From an uncultured Verrucomicrobiae bacterium (GTDB lineage: Bacteria; Verrucomicrobiota; Verrucomicrobiia; JADLBR01; CALLMV01), in contig CALLMV010000013.1 of assembly GCA_938005615.1 (NCBI GenBank), forward strand, positions 1 to 64,000: a stretch of 64,000 nt of DNA. The letters are read 5' to 3'. This document shows, piece by piece, positions 8,401 to 17,152 of this stretch. The position numbers and the translations under genes were made by a program. The stretch's first letter is position 1. Each line of letters starts with the position of its first letter. Below the pieces are notes generated by a model. The model had not been told where the DNA came from, made no database searches, and saw only the letters and a list, made by a program, of their open reading frames with translations.

Positions 8401-11057
8401 AAAGTTTCCCTGCTGAGCTCTTCGATTTTATATCTTCTGGTTTGGTTGTCGTATTTAAGTTGAATTCTGCTTTTCATGACGACGCTGGCGGTTTCCTTGC
8501 CTGAGGGGGTGACATTAGCGCCACGTGAGTAGACCACAAAGGAGGTTGAGTTGTGAGTCAAGGCGTTTGCTGTTCCTATTACGGGTCTTTCTTTTTCTCT
8601 GTGTAAGATAGTGGGGCCGAGGATGGCATTTGAATCAAAAAATTCATAAAATTGAGAATAATTTACTAACTTTTTGTTAGTACTAGATAATTGATTCAGG
8701 AAGTAATCCACAGCAGCATCTAAGTTAGGCTGGGAACCCCAATTCTGGATGTTAGCTAATAGTGCCTTTATGGCTGCTCGATCTTTCGTATTGACGTTAA
8801 TGAGACTTTTGTAGGCTTGTGCGGAGGCAGTGCCCCAGGTGGGGTGAGTGATGCTTGCTGTGGGGGGAAAGATTCCCGCATCGAGATAGCCTAGCAAGCG
8901 CCAGTCAGCCGGGGCTTCGTTGAACATTCTTAGTGTTCGGAACGGTCTACCGGCAAAGAGCCAAGCGGTTTCTCCAGCACTTTTAAGATCGCTGCGCACA
9001 AAGAAGTGGTTTTTTGTTCCATTTGGCTGGCTCCACCAGCGCGAGTTGTTGGGGATCAGTTGGTCTCCATCCCAGGGGTTAGAGCCGTAGTAGTTTATAG
9101 TGGCATTTGGAGTGAGGGTTTCTGGCTCTGTCACATTGTGAATAGCCACGTTTTTGTGGAGGGCCCAGGCGTTTCTTTTAAAGTGAAGGCGGGGGTCTGT
9201 GACAAGGTGCAGGTGCTGGACTTCGTTGGGACGTTCGCCTATGGCATTCGGCCTTCCACCGGGGCGCATGATGATAGGTGCGCTAGAACTGGTGGAACGA
9301 TTAAATGTTGCTGGGGAATGAATGATGTCATATTCCCTAACTCTTTGGATGACGCCTTCGTAGTTTCGCCATTTACCTTTGTCTTCTTTGTAAGTGAGCG
9401 TGAGGTCTTTAATCTTGTGCCGGACGTTGTTAAAGGTCGTATCTTTGGGTTGTCTGTCGTTGGGTTCAAATCTTGTTCTTTCTAGATAGGCAGAGGAGTT
9501 GTTCCAAGGATGGGGCACTGTTTTGCCAGAATTTGGACTGATATTATTGGGGTAGGGAATGAACATTCCGAAGAACCCACCGAGGTCGTTGTTAGGCCTT
9601 GTGCCTAGGTAGTTGTAGATGTTAGTGCCTCTGTTACCATTTGTGACTGTGCCTGAGTGCTCGAATTCGAGGTTTGTAATTCTGTATGAATGAAAGAAAG
9701 AGGCATTAGTGCGGTCGCGTTCGATCCGCATGTCGCTGAAGTTGTTATTGAACAGGCTGGTGTCGTAAAACATCAGAGTCGGTTCTTCCCAGGGGTTGAT
9801 CACGCCGATGGAACAGATAAAGAGCGATGAGTTAAGAAGACCATTAATGGCAGGGTTGCTTGCGTTAGAGTAGTTCAGGATAATGCCTGTGCCGAGGTAG
9901 TTGATGTAAGGGTGACCGATGGTTTTACCATTGGCACTGAGGCGACCTTCTGTGCCAAAGAATTCGGGTTCGAGGTCATTGATGTTACTGACTGTGGGGA
10001 TCATGTCTTCGTCTAGGAAATCGACGAGGTTGGCAGCGATGATGAGAGCTTCTTGCTTGGTGTAGCCTAAGCCAGTGACAAGGAAGGTCAGGTCTCCGCC
10101 TCCCCAATTGGCGCTGTTGTCGGCGCGAGGATCGTTTGGATCTACAAGACCGTAAACGACTTTGGCGCGCAGGTTATAGAAAGGGGGTGCGGAGTTTTGG
10201 GAGGGGTCTAGTTCGTCCACGTAATCTTTAAGTTTCTTGAGGTTGAGTCGAGGCCGTCCGTTGGGAGCCAGGGGTGTCGAGGTGGGTGTCATGGAGTAGA
10301 GGTGATCGCCGGCTTTGTTGTCGCCTGCGAATTGGCCTGTTGTGGTGGCTGGGGGTGCAGGACGAATCAGGTTGAGTGTGCTGGTGGAAAGTGCGTTACT
10401 CCTATCAAAGATCGGTAGGACGACTTGGTCGTGTGTGAGCAGGGGGATTTGTCTGATATCATCCGCAGTTTCTGTTCTACTTTGCAGACCGTGTTGAAGG
10501 GCATCAAGCCGGGAGCTTGCGTCCAGTATCCAAAAGGAGTGGTGGGATTTTTGGGCGGGATCTAGTTCATTGACTAGCTGTATGATTCCTGCTTTGCGGT
10601 TGAAGTCACGATTGTCTAGAGGAATGAGTGCGGTGCCATGCGGGCTGGTAACCGGAGTTCTGAGTTCTGTCGTTTTTGTGATTTGGGGTAAGTTGGGTGA
10701 GTTGGCGTTGAGGGCCTCAAGTTCGAGAAAGGAAAAGTGGTTATCGACGTCGTTCTTATTGTAGCCTTGAGTAGCAAAGCTGGGGGAAACGACTTCAGCG
10801 AGAGCAAAGTGTCCCGGTACGGACAGGCTGTTGAAGAGCTCAAGCAGTTTGAGTTTGGCGGCTTCTACGCCATCGTTGGCAGCATTTCTTGCTTGAATGT
10901 GGTTAGAGATGTTGTGAGCAGAAGCACGGTCGAGCCTACTGGTAAGCAGCGCAGCGGAGGTCAGGATGGCGAGTGCGACAAGTATGATAAGTGCCGTGGG
11001 GATGGCGAAGGCTTTGCGCTTTTTCTGCTGTCGGATTGAGATGAGCTTTTTGTGCAT
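8397..11057 (-). CDS. Verru_Chthon cassette protein A-like; GspK-like large pseudopilin
   Basis: 886 aa; N-terminal KRKAFAIPTALIILVALAILTSAALLTSRLDRASAHN prepilin-like helix, very large C-terminal domain. Confidence 0.85.
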   Translation of the reverse strand: MHKKLISIRQQKKRKAFAIPTALIILVALAILTSAALLTSRLDRASAHNISNHIQARNAANDGVEAAKLKLLELFNSLSVPGHFALAEVVSPSFATQGYNKNDVDNHFSFLELEALNANSPNLPQITKTTELRTPVTSPHGTALIPLDNRDFNRKAGIIQLVNELDPAQKSHHSFWILDASSRLDALQHGLQSRTETADDIRQIPLLTHDQVVLPIFDRSNALSTSTLNLIRPAPPATTTGQFAGDNKAGDHLYSMTPTSTPLAPNGRPRLNLKKLKDYVDELDPSQNSAPPFYNLRAKVVYGLVDPNDPRADNSANWGGGDLTFLVTGLGYTKQEALIIAANLVDFLDEDMIPTVSNINDLEPEFFGTEGRLSANGKTIGHPYINYLGTGIILNYSNASNPAINGLLNSSLFICSIGVINPWEEPTLMFYDTSLFNNNFSDMRIERDRTNASFFHSYRITNLEFEHSGTVTNGNRGTNIYNYLGTRPNNDLGGFFGMFIPYPNNISPNSGKTVPHPWNNSSAYLERTRFEPNDRQPKDTTFNNVRHKIKDLTLTYKEDKGKWRNYEGVIQRVREYDIIHSPATFNRSTSSSAPIIMRPGGRPNAIGERPNEVQHLHLVTDPRLHFKRNAWALHKNVAIHNVTEPETLTPNATINYYGSNPWDGDQLIPNNSRWWSQPNGTKNHFFVRSDLKSAGETAWLFAGRPFRTLRMFNEAPADWRLLGYLDAGIFPPTASITHPTWGTASAQAYKSLINVNTKDRAAIKALLANIQNWGSQPNLDAAVDYFLNQLSSTNKKLVNYSQFYEFFDSNAILGPTILHREKERPVIGTANALTHNSTSFVVYSRGANVTPSGKETASVVMKSRIQLKYDNQTRRYKIEELSRETL

Positions 11058-11069
11058 GGGGCTACTTCT

Positions 11070-11951
11070 TTATGGTTTGACGACAGATCCGGTGAAAATC
11101 CTGGTGCGATATTCTCGCATCTTGGGGAGCAGGACATACTGAAAGTTTGGCGATGCTGTGTTAAAATAGTCAGCTTTAGGTATTGATCGGGAGATGATTC
11201 TTTCTACATCCGAACCACCTATCGTTTTGAATGACACATCTATGTAGAGGGGCTTGGAGTCCGGGTTGCTGAGCGTCAGATTGGTATTCCCGCTTTGCCT
11301 GACACCTCCGGCACCGTCGTTGTAAGTTACATTGAACTTCAGATCCCAAAGACAGGGCACAAAAATGGAGTCTGTTTGTGGAGGGCCCTGTTTGATTCCA
11401 GCTGGAGTAGTAAAGATCGCTGGTGTGGAGCCGATGATGTGAAAGGCGGGGAGCGGAGTATTGGGAGGAGGAGGAACGACTGGCGCTGCGGGCATTCTGG
11501 TGTAGAAGCTTGCCGAGTCTAAAAAGGTCCGGCGAAGTGTGAAAACACCGTTCGAAAACTCGCAGTAATAGCCGACGCCGCAAACATCGCCGTTGCCAGC
11601 AGTGCCCATGCGATATGTAGTGGCGAAATAGATTTCTTGGTTGGGGGAGCCAGGGTCGCGGAAGTTTTGTCGAACGAGATAAGTGGCCCCCGGCCGGAGT
11701 GTGTGGAGGTTGGAGAGTTCGCGTGTAATTCTGTGGAGTGCGGCACGGGCGTCGCGCACTGCAGCGTAGCGGTTATCTGCAGAGCGAAGTAGTTGGGTGG
11801 AGTTGGCAAAGATTTGTGAGAGGAACAATGCCATGATGATGAAGATGGACGCTCCCACGAGCAGCTCCACCAAGGTGAAAGCATTCTGTTTCGGCAGGGG
11901 AAACGAGTTTACCCCACTTTGAGTGTGTGGGCTGTTTCTGAGCGGCGTCAT
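11070..11951 (-). CDS. Verru_Chthon cassette protein C-like; GspJ-like pseudopilin
   Basis: NAFTLVELLVGASIFIIMALFLSQIF type III signal; RAALHRITRELSNL. Confidence 0.85.
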   Translation of the reverse strand: MTPLRNSPHTQSGVNSFPLPKQNAFTLVELLVGASIFIIMALFLSQIFANSTQLLRSADNRYAAVRDARAALHRITRELSNLHTLRPGATYLVRQNFRDPGSPNQEIYFATTYRMGTAGNGDVCGVGYYCEFSNGVFTLRRTFLDSASFYTRMPAAPVVPPPPNTPLPAFHIIGSTPAIFTTPAGIKQGPPQTDSIFVPCLWDLKFNVTYNDGAGGVRQSGNTNLTLSNPDSKPLYIDVSFKTIGGSDVERIISRSIPKADYFNTASPNFQYVLLPKMREYRTRIFTGSVVKP

Positions 11952-12466
11952 GATTTGGTAATCGCCTTGGCGATAAGCCCTGTGAATGAGGCTTTATTGA
12001 GGTTAGGTGTACTGTCTGGCAGAACAGCCGCTGGAGGCGTCCAGTAGATGATCATGGAAAGCTGGTTTACTAATGTGGGTGAGGCCGGCGGCTTGGGATA
12101 GGCAGGTGGAGAAGGGTTAAATTTAAGTCTAATGAGAAAAGTCGTCTTGCCGGGTATGGGAGTTAACGAAATGTTCAGCTCATTATCAGCGTAGAGGAGT
12201 TTTTCGTCGCTTTCGGTGTTGAGGTTAATCTTCATGCCGTAGAGGTCGGCGTCGTCAAAATAATCAGCACGCAAACTGGCAAAAATGCTTTGTGCAAGAA
12301 GGCCCGCTTTTGTTTCGTTGTCGGTGTCGAGCAGAGAACGTTGTATGATCGGAAACACTCCCAAAATAGAAACCAGGATGATGGTAGACAAGCCGAGCGC
12401 GATCATGATTTCAACAAGGTTGAATGCTTTCTGACCGGTGCTGAGTATTTGTTTGGTTTGCTTCAT
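11948..12466 (-). CDS. Verru_Chthon cassette protein B-like; GspI-like pseudopilin
   Basis: QKAFNLVEIMIALGLSTIILVSILGVFP; stop overlaps the start of the next gene by 4 nt. Confidence 0.83.
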   Translation of the reverse strand: MKQTKQILSTGQKAFNLVEIMIALGLSTIILVSILGVFPIIQRSLLDTDNETKAGLLAQSIFASLRADYFDDADLYGMKINLNTESDEKLLYADNELNISLTPIPGKTTFLIRLKFNPSPPAYPKPPASPTLVNQLSMIIYWTPPAAVLPDSTPNLNKASFTGLIAKAITKS

Positions 12467-12482
12467 CAGGACAATGTGCGCT

Positions 12483-13142
12483 TCAGTTGGGTCTGTCGAT
12501 CACATCAAATGTGCTCTTGGTGAGATACACGACTGTACCGGTATAGGGGTTGATTCGCAGTGTCTCGGATGGAGGTGATGAGACACTGGAATTCAGCCGT
12601 TCGCGGATGGTGATGTCGGTCTCTGCATTGGGGCTGCGAAGACCTCCCATTTCGTCAAATTCAATGTAGTGAACAGCCGTGCTGGTATTTGGTCGTTTGG
12701 GCAGGTTGTTATGGGTGTCTGTGGGAAGTAGTAGTAGGGCATCACTACTAAAAATGATACCACCGGGAAATCTGCTCCAGGCTGTGAGGGGTTTCCATGT
12801 GTTGTCTTGGGGGTCACGAGCAATGATCGCGAAGATGCCTTGGTGAAAGTTGCTTGGATTAGTCTCGAATTCGCCAGTCAAATTCTCGTGGGCAAAGACG
12901 ATTCGTACGTTCCCGTCATTGGTGATAGCATGTGTTTGTGCTAGGCGAATTGCACTAATCAGGTTTGAGACTGCACCCTTGCGACCCTGAGCTTGAGAAA
13001 GGTTTTTGACTCCGTTGACTCCAGCCACCAAGAGGAGCATAGCTAAAGAGATAACTACAAGCATCTCCACCAGAGTAAATGCATTGAGCCTAGCAGAAAG
13101 CTGATTGGAGGAAGCGTTCATTTGTTTGCGTTGTAATGACAT
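12483..13142 (-). CDS. Verru_Chthon cassette protein D-like; GspH-like pseudopilin
   Basis: NAFTLVEMLVVISLAMLLLVAGVNGVKNL, SNLISAIRLAQTHAITNDGNVRIVF; ORF opens at 13196 but the Met at 13142 or 13121 fits a prepilin leader better. Confidence 0.83.
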   Translation of the reverse strand: MSLQRKQMNASSNQLSARLNAFTLVEMLVVISLAMLLLVAGVNGVKNLSQAQGRKGAVSNLISAIRLAQTHAITNDGNVRIVFAHENLTGEFETNPSNFHQGIFAIIARDPQDNTWKPLTAWSRFPGGIIFSSDALLLLPTDTHNNLPKRPNTSTAVHYIEFDEMGGLRSPNAETDITIRERLNSSVSSPPSETLRINPYTGTVVYLTKSTFDVIDRPN

Positions 13143-13237
13143 AATACTGTTACAAAATGGTGACAAATTAGAATAAAAAATAAAAAAATTTGGCATTTTA
13201 GTTTTCGAAACGCTGGAAGGAGCGTGACTATGTTTTT

Positions 13238-14371
13238 ATGAGAATTGCTTTATTTACGACGAGTTTTGCCCCGACAGTAGGAGGTGCGGAAAAGCAGGCA
13301 AATTTACTCGCGGACGGTCTCAGCCGCCGGGGCCATCAGGTCGTCTTGTTTGCTCCACAGGCCCGGGAAGGATGGACCGAACCTAAGAGGAGATACGAGG
13401 TTGTGAGGTATGTAAGACTTCGGTCGAAGACGTGGCTGACACGAGGCTGGGTGAGCAGGCTACTGGGAAGCTTGCACGCTGCCAAGCGATTTGACGTGGT
13501 ACACGCCCATGGAGTTTATCCGGCAGCTTGGCTTGTGGCTCGGTGGTGCGAGAAAAGCGGTGTGCCGCTTGTAGTGCGTGCCTATGGCGGGGATATTTTG
13601 CCTGGTGAAGAAACTCAACAGCATTGGCTTCGCAGGCTTCGTACGCGCAAAGCTCTTCAGCAGGCCATCGTGTTACTTGCTCAAAACTCGGAGTTAGGAA
13701 GTCTTTTAGCAGAAGCTTCTGGCGCGTCAGATCGGGTAATACCTCTGCGAAATGGTGTGGAGGTGGACTTATTTGCTCAAGATTGCAAACAAGTCACAGA
13801 AATGCGTTCGCGGTTTGGTATCTATGCACTTACTTTAAGCACATTTTATAAGAAGAAGGGGTTGGATGTACTCCTAGAAGCCTGGGCCATTGTGATTAGT
13901 CATGATTTCGCAAAAGGTTGCAAACTGGTCATATGCGGACATGGACCTTTAGAGGGGCAGCTCAAAATGCAAGCAACCCGACTGGGTGTGAACGACTCAG
14001 TGATCTTTCTCTCCGGTGTAAACGGCGAGGAGAAGGTGGCGTTACTGCAAGCTGCTCGCTGTTATGTAAGTAGCGCGCGTAGAGAGCCTTTTTCCAACGC
14101 GATGTTGGAGGCGCTCGCGGCCGGTTGCTGGCTAGTAGCGACCCGCACAGGGGGTAATATCGAGATCGTTCAGCAGAGCGGGCGCGGTGAGCTGGTACCA
14201 GTGGAAGATGCAGCTTCACTGGCTAAGGCTCTGTGCCAGTCACTGCAGGAAGATCGCTGTTTGCACGATAGGAGCTCACGCATGTCTGCGGCGACACCTT
14301 TCAGCCTTGAGTTGATGTTGGATAACTACGAGCAGGAGGTGCTTGAGAGATGTGCAGTTGTGGGTAAATAA
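13238..14371 (+). CDS. Glycosyltransferase family 4
   Basis: FTTSFAPTVGGAEKQANLLADGL, FDVVHAHGVYPA, REPFSNAMLEALAAGCWLVATRTGG. Confidence 0.92.
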   Translation: MRIALFTTSFAPTVGGAEKQANLLADGLSRRGHQVVLFAPQAREGWTEPKRRYEVVRYVRLRSKTWLTRGWVSRLLGSLHAAKRFDVVHAHGVYPAAWLVARWCEKSGVPLVVRAYGGDILPGEETQQHWLRRLRTRKALQQAIVLLAQNSELGSLLAEASGASDRVIPLRNGVEVDLFAQDCKQVTEMRSRFGIYALTLSTFYKKKGLDVLLEAWAIVISHDFAKGCKLVICGHGPLEGQLKMQATRLGVNDSVIFLSGVNGEEKVALLQAARCYVSSARREPFSNAMLEALAAGCWLVATRTGGNIEIVQQSGRGELVPVEDAASLAKALCQSLQEDRCLHDRSSRMSAATPFSLELMLDNYEQEVLERCAVVGK

Positions 14372-14435
14372 ACTTTAGATAGGTTGTTCTTTTCCTCGTT
14401 GCGATGTTTTATAAACATTAGTTACACTACATATT

Positions 14436-15413
14436 GTGGAGGCATATCGTCCCAAGCTCTCACTGGTTATTCCTCTTTATAACGAACAGGGAAACATTAA
14501 AAAACTGCTCGAGGAAATAGAAACGGCTATGCGGGATTACCCCAACGATTGGGAGGTGGTTATCGTTGATGATGGTTCGACTGACGGAAGCAACACTGAA
14601 TTAAACCAGTCTGCTATTGGGAGACAGTGGCTGCGTGTGATCCGGTTGAGCAAGAACTTTGGACAAAGCGCTGCTATTTCCGCGGGTGTGGATCATGCCA
14701 CAGGCGAGGTAATTATCACACTGGATGCAGACCTGCAAAACGACCCTGCGGACATTCCTACTTTGCTTGACGAGATGGGCAAAGGCTATGACGTCGTATC
14801 TGGCTGGCGTTACAAGCGTAAGGATAATTTTTTGTTGCGTTCACTACCCTCAATAATGGCGAATTATATCATTTCGTTGGTCACAGGAGTTCATCTCCAT
14901 GATTATGGTTGCACGCTGAAGGCATATCGCCAAGAGGTAATCAAAGATATCAGAATTTACGGCAAGTTACATCGATTTCTTCCAGCGCTCTGCTCCTGGC
15001 GTGGTGCAAGTGTGGGTGAGGTACGTGTGAACCACCGCCCGCGCACAGTTGGCCATTCTAAATACGGGTTGAACAAGACATTTGGCGTGATCTTGGATCT
15101 CATTACTGTCAAGTTTTTACTGGACTACTCGCAGGCGCCGATGCGTTTTTTTGGCAGTTTGGGAGCTTTGATGGGGATAGCAGGGGCTGGTGCCATGGTG
15201 CATTTGCTCTGGGTAAAGTATGGACTTGGAGAAGCAATTGGAGATCGTCCGCTGTTGATTATCGCTGTGTTATTGATTATTGTTGGGATTCAATTACTGG
15301 TATTAGGCTTACTAACAGAGCTATGCGTCAGGATTTACTACGAGGCGCAGGGCAAATCATCTTACAGAATTACTAAAGTTATCAATAACGTTTCAGAACT
15401 CCGCGAAGGATGA
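14436..15413 (+). CDS. Glycosyltransferase family 2 (DPM/ArnC-like) with C-terminal TM segments
   Basis: GTG start; LSLVIPLYNEQGNI, VIVDDGSTDGS, LDADLQNDPADIP, NHRPRTVGHSKYGL. Confidence 0.93.
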   Translation: MEAYRPKLSLVIPLYNEQGNIKKLLEEIETAMRDYPNDWEVVIVDDGSTDGSNTELNQSAIGRQWLRVIRLSKNFGQSAAISAGVDHATGEVIITLDADLQNDPADIPTLLDEMGKGYDVVSGWRYKRKDNFLLRSLPSIMANYIISLVTGVHLHDYGCTLKAYRQEVIKDIRIYGKLHRFLPALCSWRGASVGEVRVNHRPRTVGHSKYGLNKTFGVILDLITVKFLLDYSQAPMRFFGSLGALMGIAGAGAMVHLLWVKYGLGEAIGDRPLLIIAVLLIIVGIQLLVLGLLTELCVRIYYEAQGKSSYRITKVINNVSELREG

Positions 15414-17152
15414 ATTTATTTCGGAAGGCAGGTTCAATCTCGGATCTTTTCGGGGGCTGGCGTACTTTTAAGGGTGTCTGGTACTGGCTTTTGCCAGCAC
15501 TTCTAGTAGGGGTTATCCTCCGGGCTCTTCTGATGCTTGAAAGCCCTTATGCTTTTGTCCATGTGGATACTGTTGATTTGTTGACGACTGCGGAAAGAGT
15601 ATTTGAGGGACGCCCGCCAACTATTCACGGAAAGAAAACTTTTTTAGTCCCTTTGATTTACACTTTGATTGCCCTTCTACCCATGAGTGCGCTACCGGTG
15701 ATAGCCGGTCTTCAGCACTTTCTGGGTCTCTTGTCAGTCTGTGCGGTAGGGCTGTGCGCACGCATACTTTTCGTCAGATGGCGTTTATGGTGTTTGGCAC
15801 TGAGCCTTGTGATGGCAGTGCATCCAGCTTTTCTTTGGTACGAACATTGCGCGATGCCGGAGTCTTGGGCGGTCTTGGGCATCTGCCTGAGTGCTTTCGG
15901 TATATGCTGGTATGTTCGCGAGCCGAAAAGGTTGAGTTTGTTAGCAGCAGCAGGCGGTTTAGTGCTGTTTGCCGCTTCCCGCCCTGAAGGCCAACTGCTT
16001 TGGCCTGCACTGGTGGCTGCCGTGTTTTACGTCAACAGAACGCATCAACGGAAATGGAGGAAGGTACTGATCTCTATCGCTGTGGGGTTCGTGGTAATGA
16101 TGCTCACGCGCACAAGGCAGTCAGGAATGTTGCTTTTGAGTTCGTTGATCGTTCATGCGCCGGATGAATTTTGGAGTAAACCTGAGGTTTCAACCTCCTT
16201 GATTCCAATCAGAAATATTGCTCGTGATGGTGCAGAATTCCTTCCAGGCGATCGCCTTGTGAGGATTCGAAGGGATTTAAGAAATGCGCTCATTTCTCAT
16301 TACATCGAGCAAGGCATGCAAACTAGGCAAGCCCAACGGAAGGCAGAGTCGTTGGCGTTTAACTTGGCTCTTGAGATTGCTCTTCGTAATCCACACAAGC
16401 TTCCAGGTTGGGCGATATTTCGTGTGTGGGCCACTGCAAACGAAAACATGGAAGGACCATTCTCCGGTGAACGAGCGCTGAATAATCAATTGCGAGCCAT
16501 TCGTTCCTGGGAATCTCGTTGTAATAATCTGCCCTTGCTGACAGGATTGCTATTCGGCGAAGAATTAAAAGAAAGTGAAAGTCTGGAAAATCTGTTGCGC
16601 AGTAAAATACATATGGAAGGCCCAGGCTTATTCCAGTCTTGGCAGCACAATTTTTACTCGAGCGGTAAATTTTTTCACTTCCCGGGAATCGTAGGCGAAA
16701 CGCAGGACCTGCCCCCTTTGCCGGTGATTTGGGCTGTTGCTGCCGCAGGTTTTATTGCAGGGCTTTTCAAGCCTCAAACGAGACCTTTCGTTCTTTGCTT
16801 TGGCTTGGGGTTGGTTGTTTTATTTTTCGCGACGTTTTTGGCAGCAAACGTACGTCCTCGTTTTCGATTGATTTTTGAGCCTATGTGGTGGCTGTTCGCG
16901 GCAGTTTTTTGTGGAGCTCTGTGGGAGTTTTTCCAGCGCCCGAGTCTTTTTCAGCGTTTACGGAAGTCTTCAGGAAAAACTTTAGCCAGGCTGAAGGGTT
17001 ACTTGATTCTAGGAATTTTTTCGCGTTCGCCAGGCTGCCAGACTCCTGGAATAGGACCGTATCCCACAAATCTGGAACCTCCAGTTCCTTCAGCACTTCG
17101 TCCGCTTGCTCTGCGAGGCAGTATAAAATCAAACACGCTGGAACCGTGCTGA
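15410..17152 (+). CDS. Multi-TM membrane protein, possibly a GT-C type glycosyltransferase
   Basis: 580 aa with many hydrophobic segments; start overlaps the upstream GT2 stop; 3' end overlaps the converging NlpC/P60 gene by 154 bp. Confidence 0.75.
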   Translation: MNLFRKAGSISDLFGGWRTFKGVWYWLLPALLVGVILRALLMLESPYAFVHVDTVDLLTTAERVFEGRPPTIHGKKTFLVPLIYTLIALLPMSALPVIAGLQHFLGLLSVCAVGLCARILFVRWRLWCLALSLVMAVHPAFLWYEHCAMPESWAVLGICLSAFGICWYVREPKRLSLLAAAGGLVLFAASRPEGQLLWPALVAAVFYVNRTHQRKWRKVLISIAVGFVVMMLTRTRQSGMLLLSSLIVHAPDEFWSKPEVSTSLIPIRNIARDGAEFLPGDRLVRIRRDLRNALISHYIEQGMQTRQAQRKAESLAFNLALEIALRNPHKLPGWAIFRVWATANENMEGPFSGERALNNQLRAIRSWESRCNNLPLLTGLLFGEELKESESLENLLRSKIHMEGPGLFQSWQHNFYSSGKFFHFPGIVGETQDLPPLPVIWAVAAAGFIAGLFKPQTRPFVLCFGLGLVVLFFATFLAANVRPRFRLIFEPMWWLFAAVFCGALWEFFQRPSLFQRLRKSSGKTLARLKGYLILGIFSRSPGCQTPGIGPYPTNLEPPVPSALRPLALRGSIKSNTLEPC

